Assembly (NCBI GenBank): GCA_028868695.1
Contig: JAGWTZ010000028.1
Span: forward strand, 1 to 39,902
DNA from: Alphaproteobacteria bacterium
Lineage (GTDB): Bacteria > Pseudomonadota > Alphaproteobacteria > Rhizobiales > Aestuariivirgaceae
Length of the DNA stretch: 39,902 bases
Direction of reading: 5' to 3'
Shown here: positions 17,615-27,535 of the stretch, piece after piece
Position numbering within the stretch: the first letter of the stretch is position 1
Layout: every line of letters starts with the position of its first letter
Made by a program: the position numbers and the translations under genes
The notes under the pieces: generated by a model
Database searches by the model: none
What the model saw: only the letters and a program-made list of their open reading frames with translations
What the model was told of the DNA's origin: nothing

Positions 17615-19758
17615 TTGTTGCGCGAAGCCTTCCGTTTTTCCTTGGACTGGATGTTGCCCTGAAGCGCACTGCCGCGCCCGGACAAGGATGGGTTTTCCAT
17701 GAAGAAGTGATGGGCATTGAACGGCGGATTGGCGCCATCAGGGTGGCGGCGCAGGAAGGTGCCGTCCGGCTGCAGGTCCCAGCTCTGCTGGTTGTCACGC
17801 ATGTTGGTGAGCATGATCTGCTCGAGGATCTGTTCATGCACGGTGGGGTTTTCGATGGGGATCAGCGTCTCCACCCGGCGGTGCAGGTTGCGCGGCATCC
17901 AGTCAGCAGAGCCGATGTAAACTTTCGCCTTCGGGTGCGGCAGCCCATGGCCCGCGCCAAAACACACGATGCGCGAATGCTCCAGGAACCGGCCCACGAT
18001 GCTCTTCACGCGGATATGCTCGGACAAGCCAGGAATTCCCGGCCGCAGGCAGGAAATGCCGCGCACCACCATGTCAATTCTCACGCCGGCGTTGGAGGCG
18101 CGGTACAGCGCGTCAATCACGCCGGGGTCCACCACCGAATTGAGCTTGGCCCAAATCTGCGCCGGCCGCCCCGCCTTGGCATGGGCGATCTCCTCGTCGA
18201 TGCGCTTGATCAGCGTGTCCTTGAGGTTGATCGGGGAGAGTGAAATCTTCTCCAGGTCTTCCGGCTGGGCATAGCCGGTGATGAAATTGAACACCCGTGC
18301 CGCATCGCGCGCCAGCGCCGGATCACAGGTGAAGAACGAGAGATCGGTATAAATCTTGGCAGTGATCGGGTGATAGTTGCCGGTGCCGAAATGCACATAG
18401 GTGCGCATGGTGCCCTGCTCGCGCCGCACCACCATCGAAACCTTGGCATGGGTTTTGAGTTCGATGAAGCCGAACACCACCTGCACGCCGGCCCGCTCCA
18501 AATCGCGCGCCCACTGGATGTTGGCTTCCTCGTCGAAACGCGCCTTGAGTTCGACAAGCGCGATCACCGATTTGCCCGCCTCGGCCGCCTTGGCCAGCGC
18601 CGCCACGATGGGAGAGTTGCGCGAGGTGCGGTACAGCGTCTGCTTGATGGCCACCACATCGGGGTCTGCCGCCGCCTGCCGGATGAATTGCACCACCACA
18701 TCGAACGATTCATACGGGTGGTGGACCACGAAATCCTTCTGCCGGATGGCCGCGAAAATGTCGCCGCCATGGTCGCGCACCCGTTCGGGGTAACGTGGCA
18801 CATAGGGCGTGAACTTCAGGTCTGGCCGCTCATCGAGGATCAGCTGTTGTGTGTCGGCAAAGCCCACCAGCCCTTCGGCCATGATGGTCACGTCATCCGA
18901 CACATCCAGTTCCTCGGCGATGAAGTTGCGCAGGCCCGTGGGGCAATTGGCGTCCACCTCCATGCGGATCACTACGCCGCGGCGGCGGCGCTTCAGGGCG
19001 CTTTCGAACACGCGCACCAGGTCTTCGGCCTCTTCCTCGATTTCGATGTCGCTGTCACGGATGATGCGGAACAGGCCCTTCGCCACCACATCATAACCAG
19101 GGAACAGCCGGGGCAGGAAAATGCCCAGCATGTCCTCCATCATGATGAAGCGGATGGCCTCTCCCGGCAGGCGGATGAAGCGCTCCAGCTGTGGCGGGAT
19201 CGGCAAGAGGGCGCGCATCACATTGCTGTCCGAGCGGCGGCGCAATTCCACCGCCATCACGAAGCCGCGGTTCAGGATGAACGGAAACGGATGCGCCGGG
19301 TCAATGGCAATCGGCGTTACGATCGGCAAAATCTGCTCAAGGAAGCGCAGGTCCAGCCAATCCCGCTCAGGCTTCGTCAAGCCGCCATCGGCAACAATCG
19401 CGATGCCATTGGTGGCAAGTTCTTCCTTCAGCTGCAGCCAGCGCCGGTCCTGTTCGGCCATCAGCTCCTGGGCGCGCTTGCGCACCTTTTCCAACTGCTC
19501 CGCGGGGGTCAGGCCATCCTGGCTGATTTCGGCCACCTGTTCGCGAATCTGGCCGACGAGGCCCGCCACGCGCACCATGAAGAATTCATCGAGATTGTTG
19601 CCGGAAATCGACAGGAAGCGCAGCCGCTCCAACAGAGGATGCGCCGGGTTTCGCGCCTCTTCCAGCACCCGCATGTTGAAATCCAGCCAGGAAAGCTCAC
19701 GGTTGAAAAACCGGTGCGGGCTGGCCATCAAATCGGTTTCGGCAGGCAATTCACTCAT
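17611..19758 (-). CDS. ppk: Polyphosphate kinase
   Basis: A 715-aa PPK1-type kinase (ATP + polyP(n) to ADP + polyP(n+1)). The N-terminal domain starts [13 protein letters not shown]; the phosphorylated catalytic His is H437 in [11 protein letters not shown]; the second phospholipase-D-like half carries [17 protein letters not shown] at 608-624. Length and all domains are normal. It lies between hdaA and ppx in a leftward operon. Confidence 0.97.
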   Translation of the reverse strand: MSELPAETDLMASPHRFFNRELSWLDFNMRVLEEARNPAHPLLERLRFLSISGNNLDEFFMVRVAGLVGQIREQVAEISQDGLTPAEQLEKVRKRAQELMAEQDRRWLQLKEELATNGIAIVADGGLTKPERDWLDLRFLEQILPIVTPIAIDPAHPFPFILNRGFVMAVELRRRSDSNVMRALLPIPPQLERFIRLPGEAIRFIMMEDMLGIFLPRLFPGYDVVAKGLFRIIRDSDIEIEEEAEDLVRVFESALKRRRRGVVIRMEVDANCPTGLRNFIAEELDVSDDVTIMAEGLVGFADTQQLILDERPDLKFTPYVPRYPERVRDHGGDIFAAIRQKDFVVHHPYESFDVVVQFIRQAAADPDVVAIKQTLYRTSRNSPIVAALAKAAEAGKSVIALVELKARFDEEANIQWARDLERAGVQVVFGFIELKTHAKVSMVVRREQGTMRTYVHFGTGNYHPITAKIYTDLSFFTCDPALARDAARVFNFITGYAQPEDLEKISLSPINLKDTLIKRIDEEIAHAKAGRPAQIWAKLNSVVDPGVIDALYRASNAGVRIDMVVRGISCLRPGIPGLSEHIRVKSIVGRFLEHSRIVCFGAGHGLPHPKAKVYIGSADWMPRNLHRRVETLIPIENPTVHEQILEQIMLTNMRDNQQSWDLQPDGTFLRRHPDGANPPFNAHHFFMENPSLSGRGSALQGNIQSKEKRKASRNK

Positions 19759-19802
19759 GGCCCGCCATATTAACGCATAATGACGGTTTGATGAACCCTA
19801 TC

Positions 19803-20498
19803 TCATTGTGTCGTAAACAAATCTGGCGCTTCCAGCCCCGCCATCACCCGCGAGACAAACACCCGCGTCACCTCGGCCTTTTCCTGCATGGCTTGCCGGT
19901 CAATCTCGGCCACCAGATGCCGCGCCGCCGCCAGTTGCCGTGGCATGCGCAGCAGGATGAAACTGATCACGCTTTCATCCACGTGAATCTGGCGATCGGC
20001 AAAAAGCTTGACCAGCACGCCGCGCAAAAGCTCATCATCCGGCGGCAGCAGGCTGAGCAGCGGCAAGGCCTTGAGGCGCGAGGCAAGGTCCGGCAGCGCC
20101 ACCTTGAGGCCCGGCAGGTCATGCCGCGTGGTCAAAAGCACATGCCCCGGCTTTTGCCGCGCCAGGTTGAGGATGTGAAACAGCGCCCGCTCGTCAAATC
20201 CGGGCTCAAGGTCTTCAACGCACAGGGCGCCGGCGGCAAACTGCGCCTCCGCCTCCTCGGCATTCAGGCCTGATGCCGGAATGATCCGCGCGCCGGACCG
20301 TGCCTGCCAAACTTGCGCCAAATGGCTTTTGCCGGAACCCTCGGGCCCGCGCAAAATGGCGCCCTTGGCAGGCCAATGCGGCCATTCATCCACCAGCCGC
20401 ACAGCGGCAATGTTGGACGGTGTGACCAGGAAGTCATCCCGGCCCGATGCCGTCCGATGCGGCAGGTCCAAGAGCAGCTGTTGCGGTTTAGGGGCCAT
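19803..20498 (-). CDS. hdaA: HdaA, DnaA-related regulator of replication initiation
   Basis: A 231-aa DnaA domain III-like AAA+ protein without the DNA-binding domain IV. It begins MAPKPQQLLLDLPHRT; QLLLDL (7-12) matches the beta-clamp binding motif of Hda proteins. Walker A is GPEGSGKS at 51-58, Walker B VEDLE at 94-98, and the ABR end reads MPRQLAAARHLVAEIDRQAM. In Caulobacter HdaA on the clamp stimulates ATP hydrolysis by DnaA. ATG 20498 is chosen because it gives the clamp motif at the very N-terminus; it overlaps the end of the upstream gene by 11 bp. Confidence 0.92.
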   Translation of the reverse strand: MAPKPQQLLLDLPHRTASGRDDFLVTPSNIAAVRLVDEWPHWPAKGAILRGPEGSGKSHLAQVWQARSGARIIPASGLNAEEAEAQFAAGALCVEDLEPGFDERALFHILNLARQKPGHVLLTTRHDLPGLKVALPDLASRLKALPLLSLLPPDDELLRGVLVKLFADRQIHVDESVISFILLRMPRQLAAARHLVAEIDRQAMQEKAEVTRVFVSRVMAGLEAPDLFTTQ

Positions 20499-21567
20499 GG
20501 CCGGCGCCTGCCCGCCCATGATAGATGCTGCTGGCCAGATAGCGCGCCAGGCCATGGCGCACCAGAACGCCCGTGGTGGCCGCCAGAGGCACGGCCAGCA
20601 AAAGCCCAAGCACCCCGAACACATAGGAGAACGCCAGCAACGCCAGCATCATCCACACCGGATGAAGCCCGATGGAATGGCCCACCAACCGCGGCGAAAG
20701 CACATAGCCTTCAACGAACTGGCCAAGCGCCAGAACCGCCACCACCCACAGGAGTGACGATTCATTTGGCCAGAATTGCAGGGCCCCCACAATCAGCGCG
20801 CTGGCCCCGCCCACCAGTGCGCCGAAGAAGGGAATGAAGGCCAAAAGCCCGGTCAGCAATCCGATGGCGAGGCCGGATTTCAGCCCCGCCACCATGAAGC
20901 CAATGGCATAAAGCGCCGCCAGAAACAGGCACACCGTGCCCTGCCCGCGGATGTAGCCGGACAGGGCCGTATCCACATCCTGTGCGATGGCCCGCACCGA
21001 GCCCTGGTATTCCCGCGGCAGCCAGCCATCCAGCTGGGCCATCATCCTGTCCCAGTCATTGAGCATGTAGAAAGCCACCACCGGCGTGATCACCAGCAGC
21101 GATGCGCCGTTGAGCAAGGTCTTGCTGCCGGACCACAGCGTGGCGCCCCAGCTGGCCAGCCACAGCGCTGCCTTGCCGCCATAATCCGCCAGGGTGGTCG
21201 GAAGGTCGATGCCGCCCTGGTTCAACATGTCCTTGAGCCATTGCGGCGCATATTGGTTGGCCATCGCCAGAACCTGTTGCGACAGGGCGGGAACATCAGC
21301 CACCAGCTTCGCCACCTGCCCGCCCAGCACGGGCACCACCGCCACAAAAACCGCGATGATTGCCAGCACCGCCGAAAGGATGATCACCGCCGTTGCCGCC
21401 AGCCGCGGCAGGCCAAGCCTCTCCAGCCTGTCAGCCACCGGATCAAGGAAATAGGCCAGCACAAAGCCTGCGATGAAAGGCAACAGCACATCCTGGAAAT
21501 ACCAGAAGAACAGCAGCGTGGCGGCGAGCGCCCCAAGCCAGAACTGGATTTGCCGGTGCGTCGTCAT
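20488..21567 (-). CDS. AI-2E family transporter (PerM/YhhT-like)
   Basis: A 359-aa inner-membrane protein with about eight membrane segments and the family features: FIAGFVLAYFLDPVADRLER near the N-terminus, a central soluble part (residues about 90-150), and FIPFFGALVGGASALIVG followed by VVGHSIGLHPVWMML-type C-terminal helices. Exported substrate is unknown; the AI-2 name is historical. The start overlaps the upstream phosphatidyltransferase stop by 4 bp and its end overlaps hdaA by 11 bp, a tight operon. Confidence 0.93.
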   Translation of the reverse strand: MTTHRQIQFWLGALAATLLFFWYFQDVLLPFIAGFVLAYFLDPVADRLERLGLPRLAATAVIILSAVLAIIAVFVAVVPVLGGQVAKLVADVPALSQQVLAMANQYAPQWLKDMLNQGGIDLPTTLADYGGKAALWLASWGATLWSGSKTLLNGASLLVITPVVAFYMLNDWDRMMAQLDGWLPREYQGSVRAIAQDVDTALSGYIRGQGTVCLFLAALYAIGFMVAGLKSGLAIGLLTGLLAFIPFFGALVGGASALIVGALQFWPNESSLLWVVAVLALGQFVEGYVLSPRLVGHSIGLHPVWMMLALLAFSYVFGVLGLLLAVPLAATTGVLVRHGLARYLASSIYHGRAGAGHGP

Positions 21568-22106
21568 GGTGACATCGCTCCATTCATGTGCATTACCCAG
21601 GCGCGCAAATAGGCGATCCCGGACGCAATGGTCAGCGCCGCAACGGCGAGGCCCGCCACATCAAACAGCCGGCCCGGCAGGAAATCAAAGGAAAGTTGCC
21701 CGAGCAGCAGCACCATGTAGAAGATCTGCGCCAGCGTGTTCACCTTGCTGACGAACAGGGGCTTCACATTCACGGGCTTGTCGAGAAGCCAGGCCAGCAT
21801 CAGCCCGCCAATGATGAGCACATCGCGGCTTATGACCAGGATCACCAGCCAAGCCGGCATCGCCCGTGTGGCGCCCAGCGTGGCATAGGTGGAAACCAGC
21901 ATGGTCTTGTCAGCCAGCGGGTCAAGATAGGAGCCAAGTTCAGTTCTGGCCTGCAGCTTGCGCGCCAGCCAGCCATCCACGGCGTCGCTGAGCGCCGCCA
22001 CGGCAAAGACGGCCAGCGCCTCCGGATAAGCGCCCGAGATAAGCAGCCAGATCATCACCGGCACCAGAAGGATGCGGCCGATGGTGATGAAGTTGGGGAT
22101 ATACAT
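21564..22106 (-). CDS. CDP-alcohol phosphatidyltransferase (PgsA-like)
   Basis: A 180-aa membrane enzyme of phospholipid synthesis. The signature D-x2-D-G-x2-A-R-x8-G-x3-D-x3-D is complete: D41, D44, G45, A48, R49, G58, D62, D66. MYIPNFITIGRILLVPV is the usual PgsA/cardiolipin-synthase start, which supports ATG 22106 over 22133. The alcohol acceptor (glycerol-3-phosphate or phosphatidylglycerol) cannot be decided from sequence. Confidence 0.9.
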   Translation of the reverse strand: MYIPNFITIGRILLVPVMIWLLISGAYPEALAVFAVAALSDAVDGWLARKLQARTELGSYLDPLADKTMLVSTYATLGATRAMPAWLVILVISRDVLIIGGLMLAWLLDKPVNVKPLFVSKVNTLAQIFYMVLLLGQLSFDFLPGRLFDVAGLAVAALTIASGIAYLRAWVMHMNGAMSP

Positions 22107-22111
22107 GGCGC

Positions 22112-23194
22112 TCAGAAAGGCACCACGGACCAAGCGGCACCCGCATGTGCCAGCTTGAGGCCCGAAGCCTGCAAGGAGTTGCCTAGATCATCCGTGCTGC
22201 CGATGTAGAGCAGCTTCGCGGCGGCACCACCAGCGTCAAGCGAGGTCACATCCAGCCCCACCACGCCGGGCGTGGCCAATATGCGTGAACGCAAGCCGTT
22301 CCATTCCGAAGGCCCGGCAAAGGGTATCGAGATCGCCAGGGCCTGGGGGCCGGCGTTGGCCGCCTTTCCGGCCGCCTTGGCCTGATCCGAGCGGAACTTG
22401 TCGGTGATCAGCTGCTGGAAACGCTGCGCCGCCGCCACGGTGGAATCGGCCAGCGTGTGCGTATCCGCGGTGTAAACCTTGTCGATGGTGATCTTGCCCA
22501 GTGGAGAATTGCCCACCACGCGCGCATGAACGCCCCCTTCCGGCCCCGGCTGGCCGAAGGCGAACAGCAGGGTTTTCACGTCATAGCGGCGGCGAATGGC
22601 TTCAATCTTCACGGCGTTGTTGGCCGTCACATCCTGGGGCGAAAGCGTGGTGGCGTCATCCTGGTCACCAAGCGGGATGATGATCGGGATGGCGGCCTGC
22701 GAGGCGTGCAGGGATTCCCAGGCCTTGCGCCACGGGTTGTCTTCCCACAACTGCATCTGGCCTTTCTCATCCGTCCACACCGGAATGATCAGCATGGGCG
22801 GCCCCTGCTCTTCCGGCAGCTTGACCCCAAGGCTGCTGAGCAGCGGCTTCACCTTGTCCGGCAGGAAACGCACGGTGAAGGTGCCCTGGTAATGCCCCGG
22901 CCCGATCACTTCCTTCTCGATCGAAAGGGATTTCAGCAGTGGCATCACCTGCTTGACATCGAGCTTGGCCAGCTCGGCCGCCACGTCCGGGCTGCCCAGG
23001 TTCTCGCCAAGCTGGGAAATTGCCTTCATTTGCGCGTCCACCAGCGCCTTGTCCTTGGCGGCCTTGGCGGAAACATCGGTCACATCCACTTCAACGCCCT
23101 GCACGGCATAGGGATTGGTTTCAATGGGGCCGGCCGCAAAGGCGGGCGCCACAAACCAAAGTCCGGCAAGGAGGGAAAAGGCGGGGAATTTCAT
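22112..23194 (-). CDS. DUF2066 protein, exported
   Basis: A 360-aa protein with a signal peptide ([20 protein letters not shown]) and a DUF2066 domain. The start of the mature part ([21 protein letters not shown]) and [15 protein letters not shown] are typical. Function is unknown in the family. It is the first gene of the leftward operon that leads to ppx, divergent from purM across 79 bp. ATG 23194 is chosen for the signal peptide directly behind it. Confidence 0.85.
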   Translation of the reverse strand: MKFPAFSLLAGLWFVAPAFAAGPIETNPYAVQGVEVDVTDVSAKAAKDKALVDAQMKAISQLGENLGSPDVAAELAKLDVKQVMPLLKSLSIEKEVIGPGHYQGTFTVRFLPDKVKPLLSSLGVKLPEEQGPPMLIIPVWTDEKGQMQLWEDNPWRKAWESLHASQAAIPIIIPLGDQDDATTLSPQDVTANNAVKIEAIRRRYDVKTLLFAFGQPGPEGGVHARVVGNSPLGKITIDKVYTADTHTLADSTVAAAQRFQQLITDKFRSDQAKAAGKAANAGPQALAISIPFAGPSEWNGLRSRILATPGVVGLDVTSLDAGGAAAKLLYIGSTDDLGNSLQASGLKLAHAGAAWSVVPF

Positions 23195-23273
23195 CAAGGC
23201 TCTTTGGGCTTTATTCCGGTTCAGAATCTGGCTAGGGAACTGCCAAATCACAACATTTGGGCAAACTAGCGGC

Positions 23274-24356
23274 ATGAGCGGCTCCAAACAAGCACTGAGC
23301 AACACCCTCACCTATGCGGATGCAGGTGTGGATATCACAGCCGGCAATGATCTCGTCGGCCTGATCAAGCCTTTGGCCAAATCCACCCGCCGCAAGGGCG
23401 CGGATGCCGCACTGGGCGGTTTCGGCGGGCTGTTTGACCTCAAAGCCTGCGGCTTCAAGGACCCCGTTCTGGTTGCCGCCAATGACGGCGTGGGCACCAA
23501 GCTCAAGCTGGCCATTGATGCGGGCCTGCACCGCGGCGTGGGCATCGATCTCGTTGCCATGAGTGTCAACGACCTCGTGGTGCAAGGCGCCGAGCCGCTG
23601 TTCTTCCTTGACTACTATGCCACCGGCAAACTCGACGTGAATGCCGCGCGCGACGTGATTGCCGGTATCGCCGATGGCTGCCGCCAGGCTGGCTGCGCCC
23701 TGATTGGCGGCGAAACAGCGGAAATGCCCGGCATGTATCATGGCGGCGACTATGACCTCGCGGGCTTTGCCGTGGGCGCGGTGGAGCGCAAGAAGATCCT
23801 CCCCGCCAAGGACGTGAAGGCGGGGGACGTGATCCTCGGCCTCGCCTCCACCGGCCCGCATTCCAACGGCTACTCGCTGGTGCGCAAGATTGTCGAGGTG
23901 AGCGGCCTTTCGCTCAACGCCCCGGCGCCCTTCGCCAAGGGCCACACCCTGGCCGAAGCGCTGCTGACGCCGACGCGCATCTATGTGAAATCCATCCTCA
24001 AGCTTTTGAAGAAGCATTCCTCGATCAAGGCTTTCGCCCACATCACCGGCGGCGGCTTCACCGAAAACATTCCCCGCGTGCTGCCCAAGAACACCGTGGC
24101 GGCGATTGATCTTTCCGCCGTGCCTTTCACGCCAGTGTTCAAATGGCTGCAAAAGACCGGCGGCGTGGCCGAGGCTGAAATGCTTCGCACCTTCAACTGC
24201 GGCATTGGCATGATCGTGGTGGTCAAGGCCAAGGACGCCAAGGCCGTGGCCCAAGGCTTCAAGCGCGCCGGCGAAACCGTGGTGACGTTGGGCACCATCC
24301 GTGCCCGCAAGGGCAAGGAAGCGCAAGTGGCCTACGCGGGCAAGCTTCCGGAATGA
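23274..24356 (+). CDS. purM: Phosphoribosylformylglycinamidine cyclo-ligase
   Basis: A 360-aa AIR synthetase (FGAM + ATP to AIR). Motifs: [18 protein letters not shown] at the N-terminus, [24 protein letters not shown] and [14 protein letters not shown]-type C-terminal stretch. ATG 23274 is used; the frame is open upstream through the DUF2066 gene. The stop overlaps purN by 4 bp. Confidence 0.97.
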   Translation: MSGSKQALSNTLTYADAGVDITAGNDLVGLIKPLAKSTRRKGADAALGGFGGLFDLKACGFKDPVLVAANDGVGTKLKLAIDAGLHRGVGIDLVAMSVNDLVVQGAEPLFFLDYYATGKLDVNAARDVIAGIADGCRQAGCALIGGETAEMPGMYHGGDYDLAGFAVGAVERKKILPAKDVKAGDVILGLASTGPHSNGYSLVRKIVEVSGLSLNAPAPFAKGHTLAEALLTPTRIYVKSILKLLKKHSSIKAFAHITGGGFTENIPRVLPKNTVAAIDLSAVPFTPVFKWLQKTGGVAEAEMLRTFNCGIGMIVVVKAKDAKAVAQGFKRAGETVVTLGTIRARKGKEAQVAYAGKLPE

Positions 24357-24955
24357 GCGCCATGCCGGGCCAGCCCAAACGCGTCGGCGTTTTGATTTCT
24401 GGCACCGGCTCCAACATGAAGGCGCTGGTGGAGGCGTCGCGCAAGCCCGGCTGCCCCTATCAAGTGGCCTGCGTGGTTTCGAACAAGGCGGATGCAGGCG
24501 GCATTGCCTGGGCGCAGGCGGAAGGCATCCCCACCCATGTCCTCAGCCACCGCAATTTTCCCACGCGCGAGGCTTTTGACGCGGCCCTGAACGGCTACTT
24601 GCAAAGCCAGCAGCTCGACATCATCGCCTGTGCTGGCTTTATGCGGATCATGACACCAGTGCTCATCAGCCCTTGGGCTGGCCGCATGCTCAACATCCAT
24701 CCCTCCCTGCTGCCGAAATACAAGGGCCTGCGCACCCATGAGCGCGCCTTGGCCGCCGGAGATGCTGAAGCCGGCTGCACGGTTCATATGGTCACGGCAG
24801 AGCTGGACGATGGACCTGTCCTCGGCCAGGCGCGCGTGCCGGTTTTGCCGGGCGACACACCGGAGACTTTGGCCGCCCGCGTGCTGCGCGAAGAACACAA
24901 GCTCTACCCATCCATCCTGGCAAGCTTCGCCGGGACCATGCCAGCCAGCCGCTAG
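24353..24955 (+). CDS. purN: Phosphoribosylglycinamide formyltransferase
   Basis: A 200-aa folate-dependent GAR transformylase. [18 protein letters not shown] is the phosphate loop; catalytic Asn and His are in [13 protein letters not shown], the Asp in [12 protein letters not shown] overlap with purM marks translational coupling. Confidence 0.97.
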   Translation: MSAMPGQPKRVGVLISGTGSNMKALVEASRKPGCPYQVACVVSNKADAGGIAWAQAEGIPTHVLSHRNFPTREAFDAALNGYLQSQQLDIIACAGFMRIMTPVLISPWAGRMLNIHPSLLPKYKGLRTHERALAAGDAEAGCTVHMVTAELDDGPVLGQARVPVLPGDTPETLAARVLREEHKLYPSILASFAGTMPASR

Positions 24956-25025
24956 CACCAGGCGACAGGGGGCGGCGCACAAGCTTTGGAATTGCAGAAG
25001 CGCCTCCTGCGCGAGCGCTCCAGCA

Positions 25026-25745
25026 CTAAACAGCACCTGGGGACGATCCGCGATAAGCCGCAATCTCCCGCGCCCGTTCTTCCTTCCAGCGGGCCAGCAG
25101 CTTCAGCCGCGGCTCGCGGTAACGTTCTTCGTTCACCGCAAGCGTGTTGATCCGGTCGGTGCGGAAATGGCGGAAGCCTTGCCGCAACTCACACCACGCC
25201 ACCACAATGCGCTGCGCATCGAAGAATGAAATGGCAATGGGCCAGATCACCCGGCTGGTCACCGCGCCAAATTCATCAGCATAGTCAATCGCCACTTTGC
25301 TTTGGCTGCGGATGGCGCGGCGCAACGCCCCCACATCCACCTTGTCTTCTGGCACATTGAACTTTGGCGGAGTGATCAGCGGCGCGTCATAGAAGAACGG
25401 GCGCAATGCTTCCGGCAGCACGGTGCCAATCTTGGCCACCGCATCATCCGCCGCCAGCCGCAAGGCTGCGTCGGCCCGTCCCTTCACCCAGGAAAGGCCG
25501 AGCATGATCGCTTCCAGTTCATCCGATTTAAACATCAAGGGCGGCAGGTCATAACCCTCGCCCAGCACATAGCCAACGCCCGCCTCACCGCGGATGGGCA
25601 CACCCTCCGTGACAAGATCGGCAATGTCGCGGTAGAGCGTGCGCAGGCTCACTTCCAGCTCCTCGGCCATTCTCTGCCCCGTCACCGGGCGGCGGTGGCG
25701 GCGGAGAAGCTGGATGATGCGTAACAATCTGTCAGCGCGGCGCAT
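25026..25745 (-). CDS. WYL-domain transcriptional regulator (YafY-like)
   Basis: A 239-aa regulator. Residues 4-58 form an HTH_11 domain (RLLRIIQLLRRHRRPVTGQ and RTLYRDIADL as recognition helix), residues about 140-215 a WYL domain that includes SKVAIDYAD and AQRIVVAWCELRQGFRHFR. WYL domains bind small ligands or nucleic acids. The gene is divergent from a GST gene, and a 44-bp palindrome (25756-25799) lies 10 bases in front of its ATG, which fits autoregulation and control of the GST. Confidence 0.92.
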   Translation of the reverse strand: MRRADRLLRIIQLLRRHRRPVTGQRMAEELEVSLRTLYRDIADLVTEGVPIRGEAGVGYVLGEGYDLPPLMFKSDELEAIMLGLSWVKGRADAALRLAADDAVAKIGTVLPEALRPFFYDAPLITPPKFNVPEDKVDVGALRRAIRSQSKVAIDYADEFGAVTSRVIWPIAISFFDAQRIVVAWCELRQGFRHFRTDRINTLAVNEERYREPRLKLLARWKEERAREIAAYRGSSPGAV

Positions 25746-25755
25746 GATGAAAGCC

Positions 25756-25799
25756 TACTGTAACACTGCTGACACCATGCTGTCAGCAGTGTGTCAGTA
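25756..25799. promoter_or_regulatory. Long palindromic operator between WYL regulator and GST
   Basis: Perfect 12-bp arms ACACTGCTGACA (25763-25774) and TGTCAGCAGTGT (25781-25792) around CCATGC. Two bases further out on each side the symmetry resumes with TACTG (25756-25760) and CAGTA (25795-25799). All share one centre (25777/25778). The core TGACA/TGTCA pair lies in both divergent promoter regions. Confidence 0.8.
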
Positions 25800-25825
25800 A
25801 GCGCAGTGCAGGAAAGGTGATACCC

Positions 25826-26536
25826 ATGCTCGAACTTCATGTCTTTGGCCCTTATTTCGGCCTGCCCGATGGCAGCCCCTTTTGCATCAAGGCCCTTGTG
25901 CTCATGGAAATGGCTGGCCTGCCTTTTGAAACCAGGCGCATGAGCTTCAAGGAAGCGCCCAAGGGCAAGGCGCCATACCTGAAGGATGGCGGCAAGCTCA
26001 TCGCAGACAGCCACTTCATCCAGAACCATCTTGAGACTGCCCATGGCGTGGACTTCACCGGCGGCTACAGCGCCGATAAGCTGGCCACCGGCTGGGCCGT
26101 GGCGCGCATGATGGAAGAACACATGTATTTCCTGTCGATGAACATCCGCTGGCTGCGTGATGAAAATTTCTGGAAGGGCCCCTATCAATTCTTTGCCCCT
26201 GCCCCCGCCCCGATCCGCCCGCTGATTGCCCGCATCGTGCGCAAAAAGGTCGCCAAGACCCATCATTTGCAGGGCCTCGGCCGCCACACCGCCGAAGAGA
26301 GGCTGCAACTTGCCAAGGGCGACCTCGCCGCGGTCGAGGCGCTGCTCTCCAAAAACCGCTTTCTGCTGGGCGACAAACCCTGCGGCGCGGATGCCTCGGC
26401 CTTCGCTTTCATCTGGGCGGCGGAATGCCCCTATTTCACAAGCGAGATTGGTGACTACATCCGCAGCCGCCCAGTGTTGGTGAACTATCTGCGCCAGATG
26501 CAGGAACGCTATTTTCCCGATTACAAATCTTCCTGA
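25826..26536 (+). CDS. Glutathione S-transferase-like protein, Faxc/metaxin type
   Basis: A 236-aa GST-fold protein. LELHVFGPYFGLPDGSPFCIKAL at the N-terminus (residues 2 on) with CIKALVLMEMAGLPFE is the GST_N_4 pattern of the Faxc/metaxin branch; PYLKDGGKLIADSHFI follows, and the C-terminal helical part has DASAFAFIWAAE. ATG 25826 is preceded by AGGAAAGG; a GTG at 25817 overlaps that site and is less likely. Divergent from and probably controlled by the WYL regulator. Substrate unknown. Confidence 0.88.
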   Translation: MLELHVFGPYFGLPDGSPFCIKALVLMEMAGLPFETRRMSFKEAPKGKAPYLKDGGKLIADSHFIQNHLETAHGVDFTGGYSADKLATGWAVARMMEEHMYFLSMNIRWLRDENFWKGPYQFFAPAPAPIRPLIARIVRKKVAKTHHLQGLGRHTAEERLQLAKGDLAAVEALLSKNRFLLGDKPCGADASAFAFIWAAECPYFTSEIGDYIRSRPVLVNYLRQMQERYFPDYKSS

Positions 26537-26569
26537 GCCCGGCTAGTCTGCCCGGCAGGGAGAAATGCC

Positions 26570-27514
26570 GTGCAGCCAAAACATCACATCATCATCGACA
26601 CAGACCCGGGCCAGGATGACGCACTCGCCATCCTTTTGGCGCTTGCATCGCCGGAGATTGAACTGATCGGCATCTGTGCCGTGGCCGGCAATGTGCCGCT
26701 CTCGCTCACCCAGATGAACGCCCGCAAGATTTGCGAACTGGCTGGAAAGCCGGATACCAAAGTCTTTGCAGGCGCGATCCGCCCCATGCTTCGCCCGCTG
26801 GTGACGGCGGAGCATGTGCATGGCAAGACCGGGCTTGACGGCCCGGTGCTGCCAGACCCTGTGATGCCGCTGCAAGCGCAATATGCACCGGACTTCATCA
26901 TCGAGACGCTGATGAGCCGCCCGGCCGGAACGGTCACGCTCTGCTGCCTTGGCCCGCTCACCAACATCGGCCTGGCCCTGGTGAAGGAGCCACGCATCGC
27001 CAGCCGCATCAAGCGCATTATCGCCATGGGTGGCGGCTGGTCGGAAGGCGGCAACATCACCCCGGTGGCAGAGTTCAACATCTATGTCGACCCCCAGGCC
27101 GCCCGCCTCGTTTTTGACTGCGGCGCGCCGCTCACCCTGATCCCGCTCGATGTGACGCATCAGGCGCTGACCACGCGCAAGCGCGTCGAGAAATTCCGCA
27201 AGATGGAAAACCGCACCGGCCCCGCCGTGGCGGAACTGCTCGATTTCTTTGAGCGCTTCGATGTGGAAAAATACGGCACCGACGGCGGCCCGCTGCATGA
27301 CCCCTGCGTCATCGCATGGATGCTGCACCCGGAGCTGTTCACCGGCAAGGATGTGAACGTCGCCGTGGAATGCGAAAGCGAACTCACCATGGGCCAAACA
27401 GTGGTGGATTGGTGGCGCGTCACCAGCCGCCCGCACAACGCCCATTACGTGCGCGGCATTGACCACGACGCCTTCTTCAAGCTGCTCACCGAAAGGCTGG
27501 CCACGCTGGCATAG
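26570..27514 (+). CDS. Inosine-uridine preferring nucleoside hydrolase family
   Basis: A 314-aa Ca2+-dependent nucleoside hydrolase. IIIDTDPGQDDALAILLAL shows the aspartate cluster D10, D12, D16, D17; FNIYVDPQAA and GGPLHDPCVIAWM, with the C-terminal His-Asp pair, complete the site. GTG start at 26570 with GGGAG ahead. It salvages bases from nucleosides; purine-pathway genes nearby make this plausible but the base preference is open. Confidence 0.94.
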   Translation: MQPKHHIIIDTDPGQDDALAILLALASPEIELIGICAVAGNVPLSLTQMNARKICELAGKPDTKVFAGAIRPMLRPLVTAEHVHGKTGLDGPVLPDPVMPLQAQYAPDFIIETLMSRPAGTVTLCCLGPLTNIGLALVKEPRIASRIKRIIAMGGGWSEGGNITPVAEFNIYVDPQAARLVFDCGAPLTLIPLDVTHQALTTRKRVEKFRKMENRTGPAVAELLDFFERFDVEKYGTDGGPLHDPCVIAWMLHPELFTGKDVNVAVECESELTMGQTVVDWWRVTSRPHNAHYVRGIDHDAFFKLLTERLATLA

Positions 27515-27535
27515 AAGGCCCGCGGCGGAGCGGCG

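Noticed and set aside
18370-19773. Open frame of 467 codons on the plus strand across ppk
   Set aside because: Antisense shadow of ppk, His- and Arg-rich composition, no domain.
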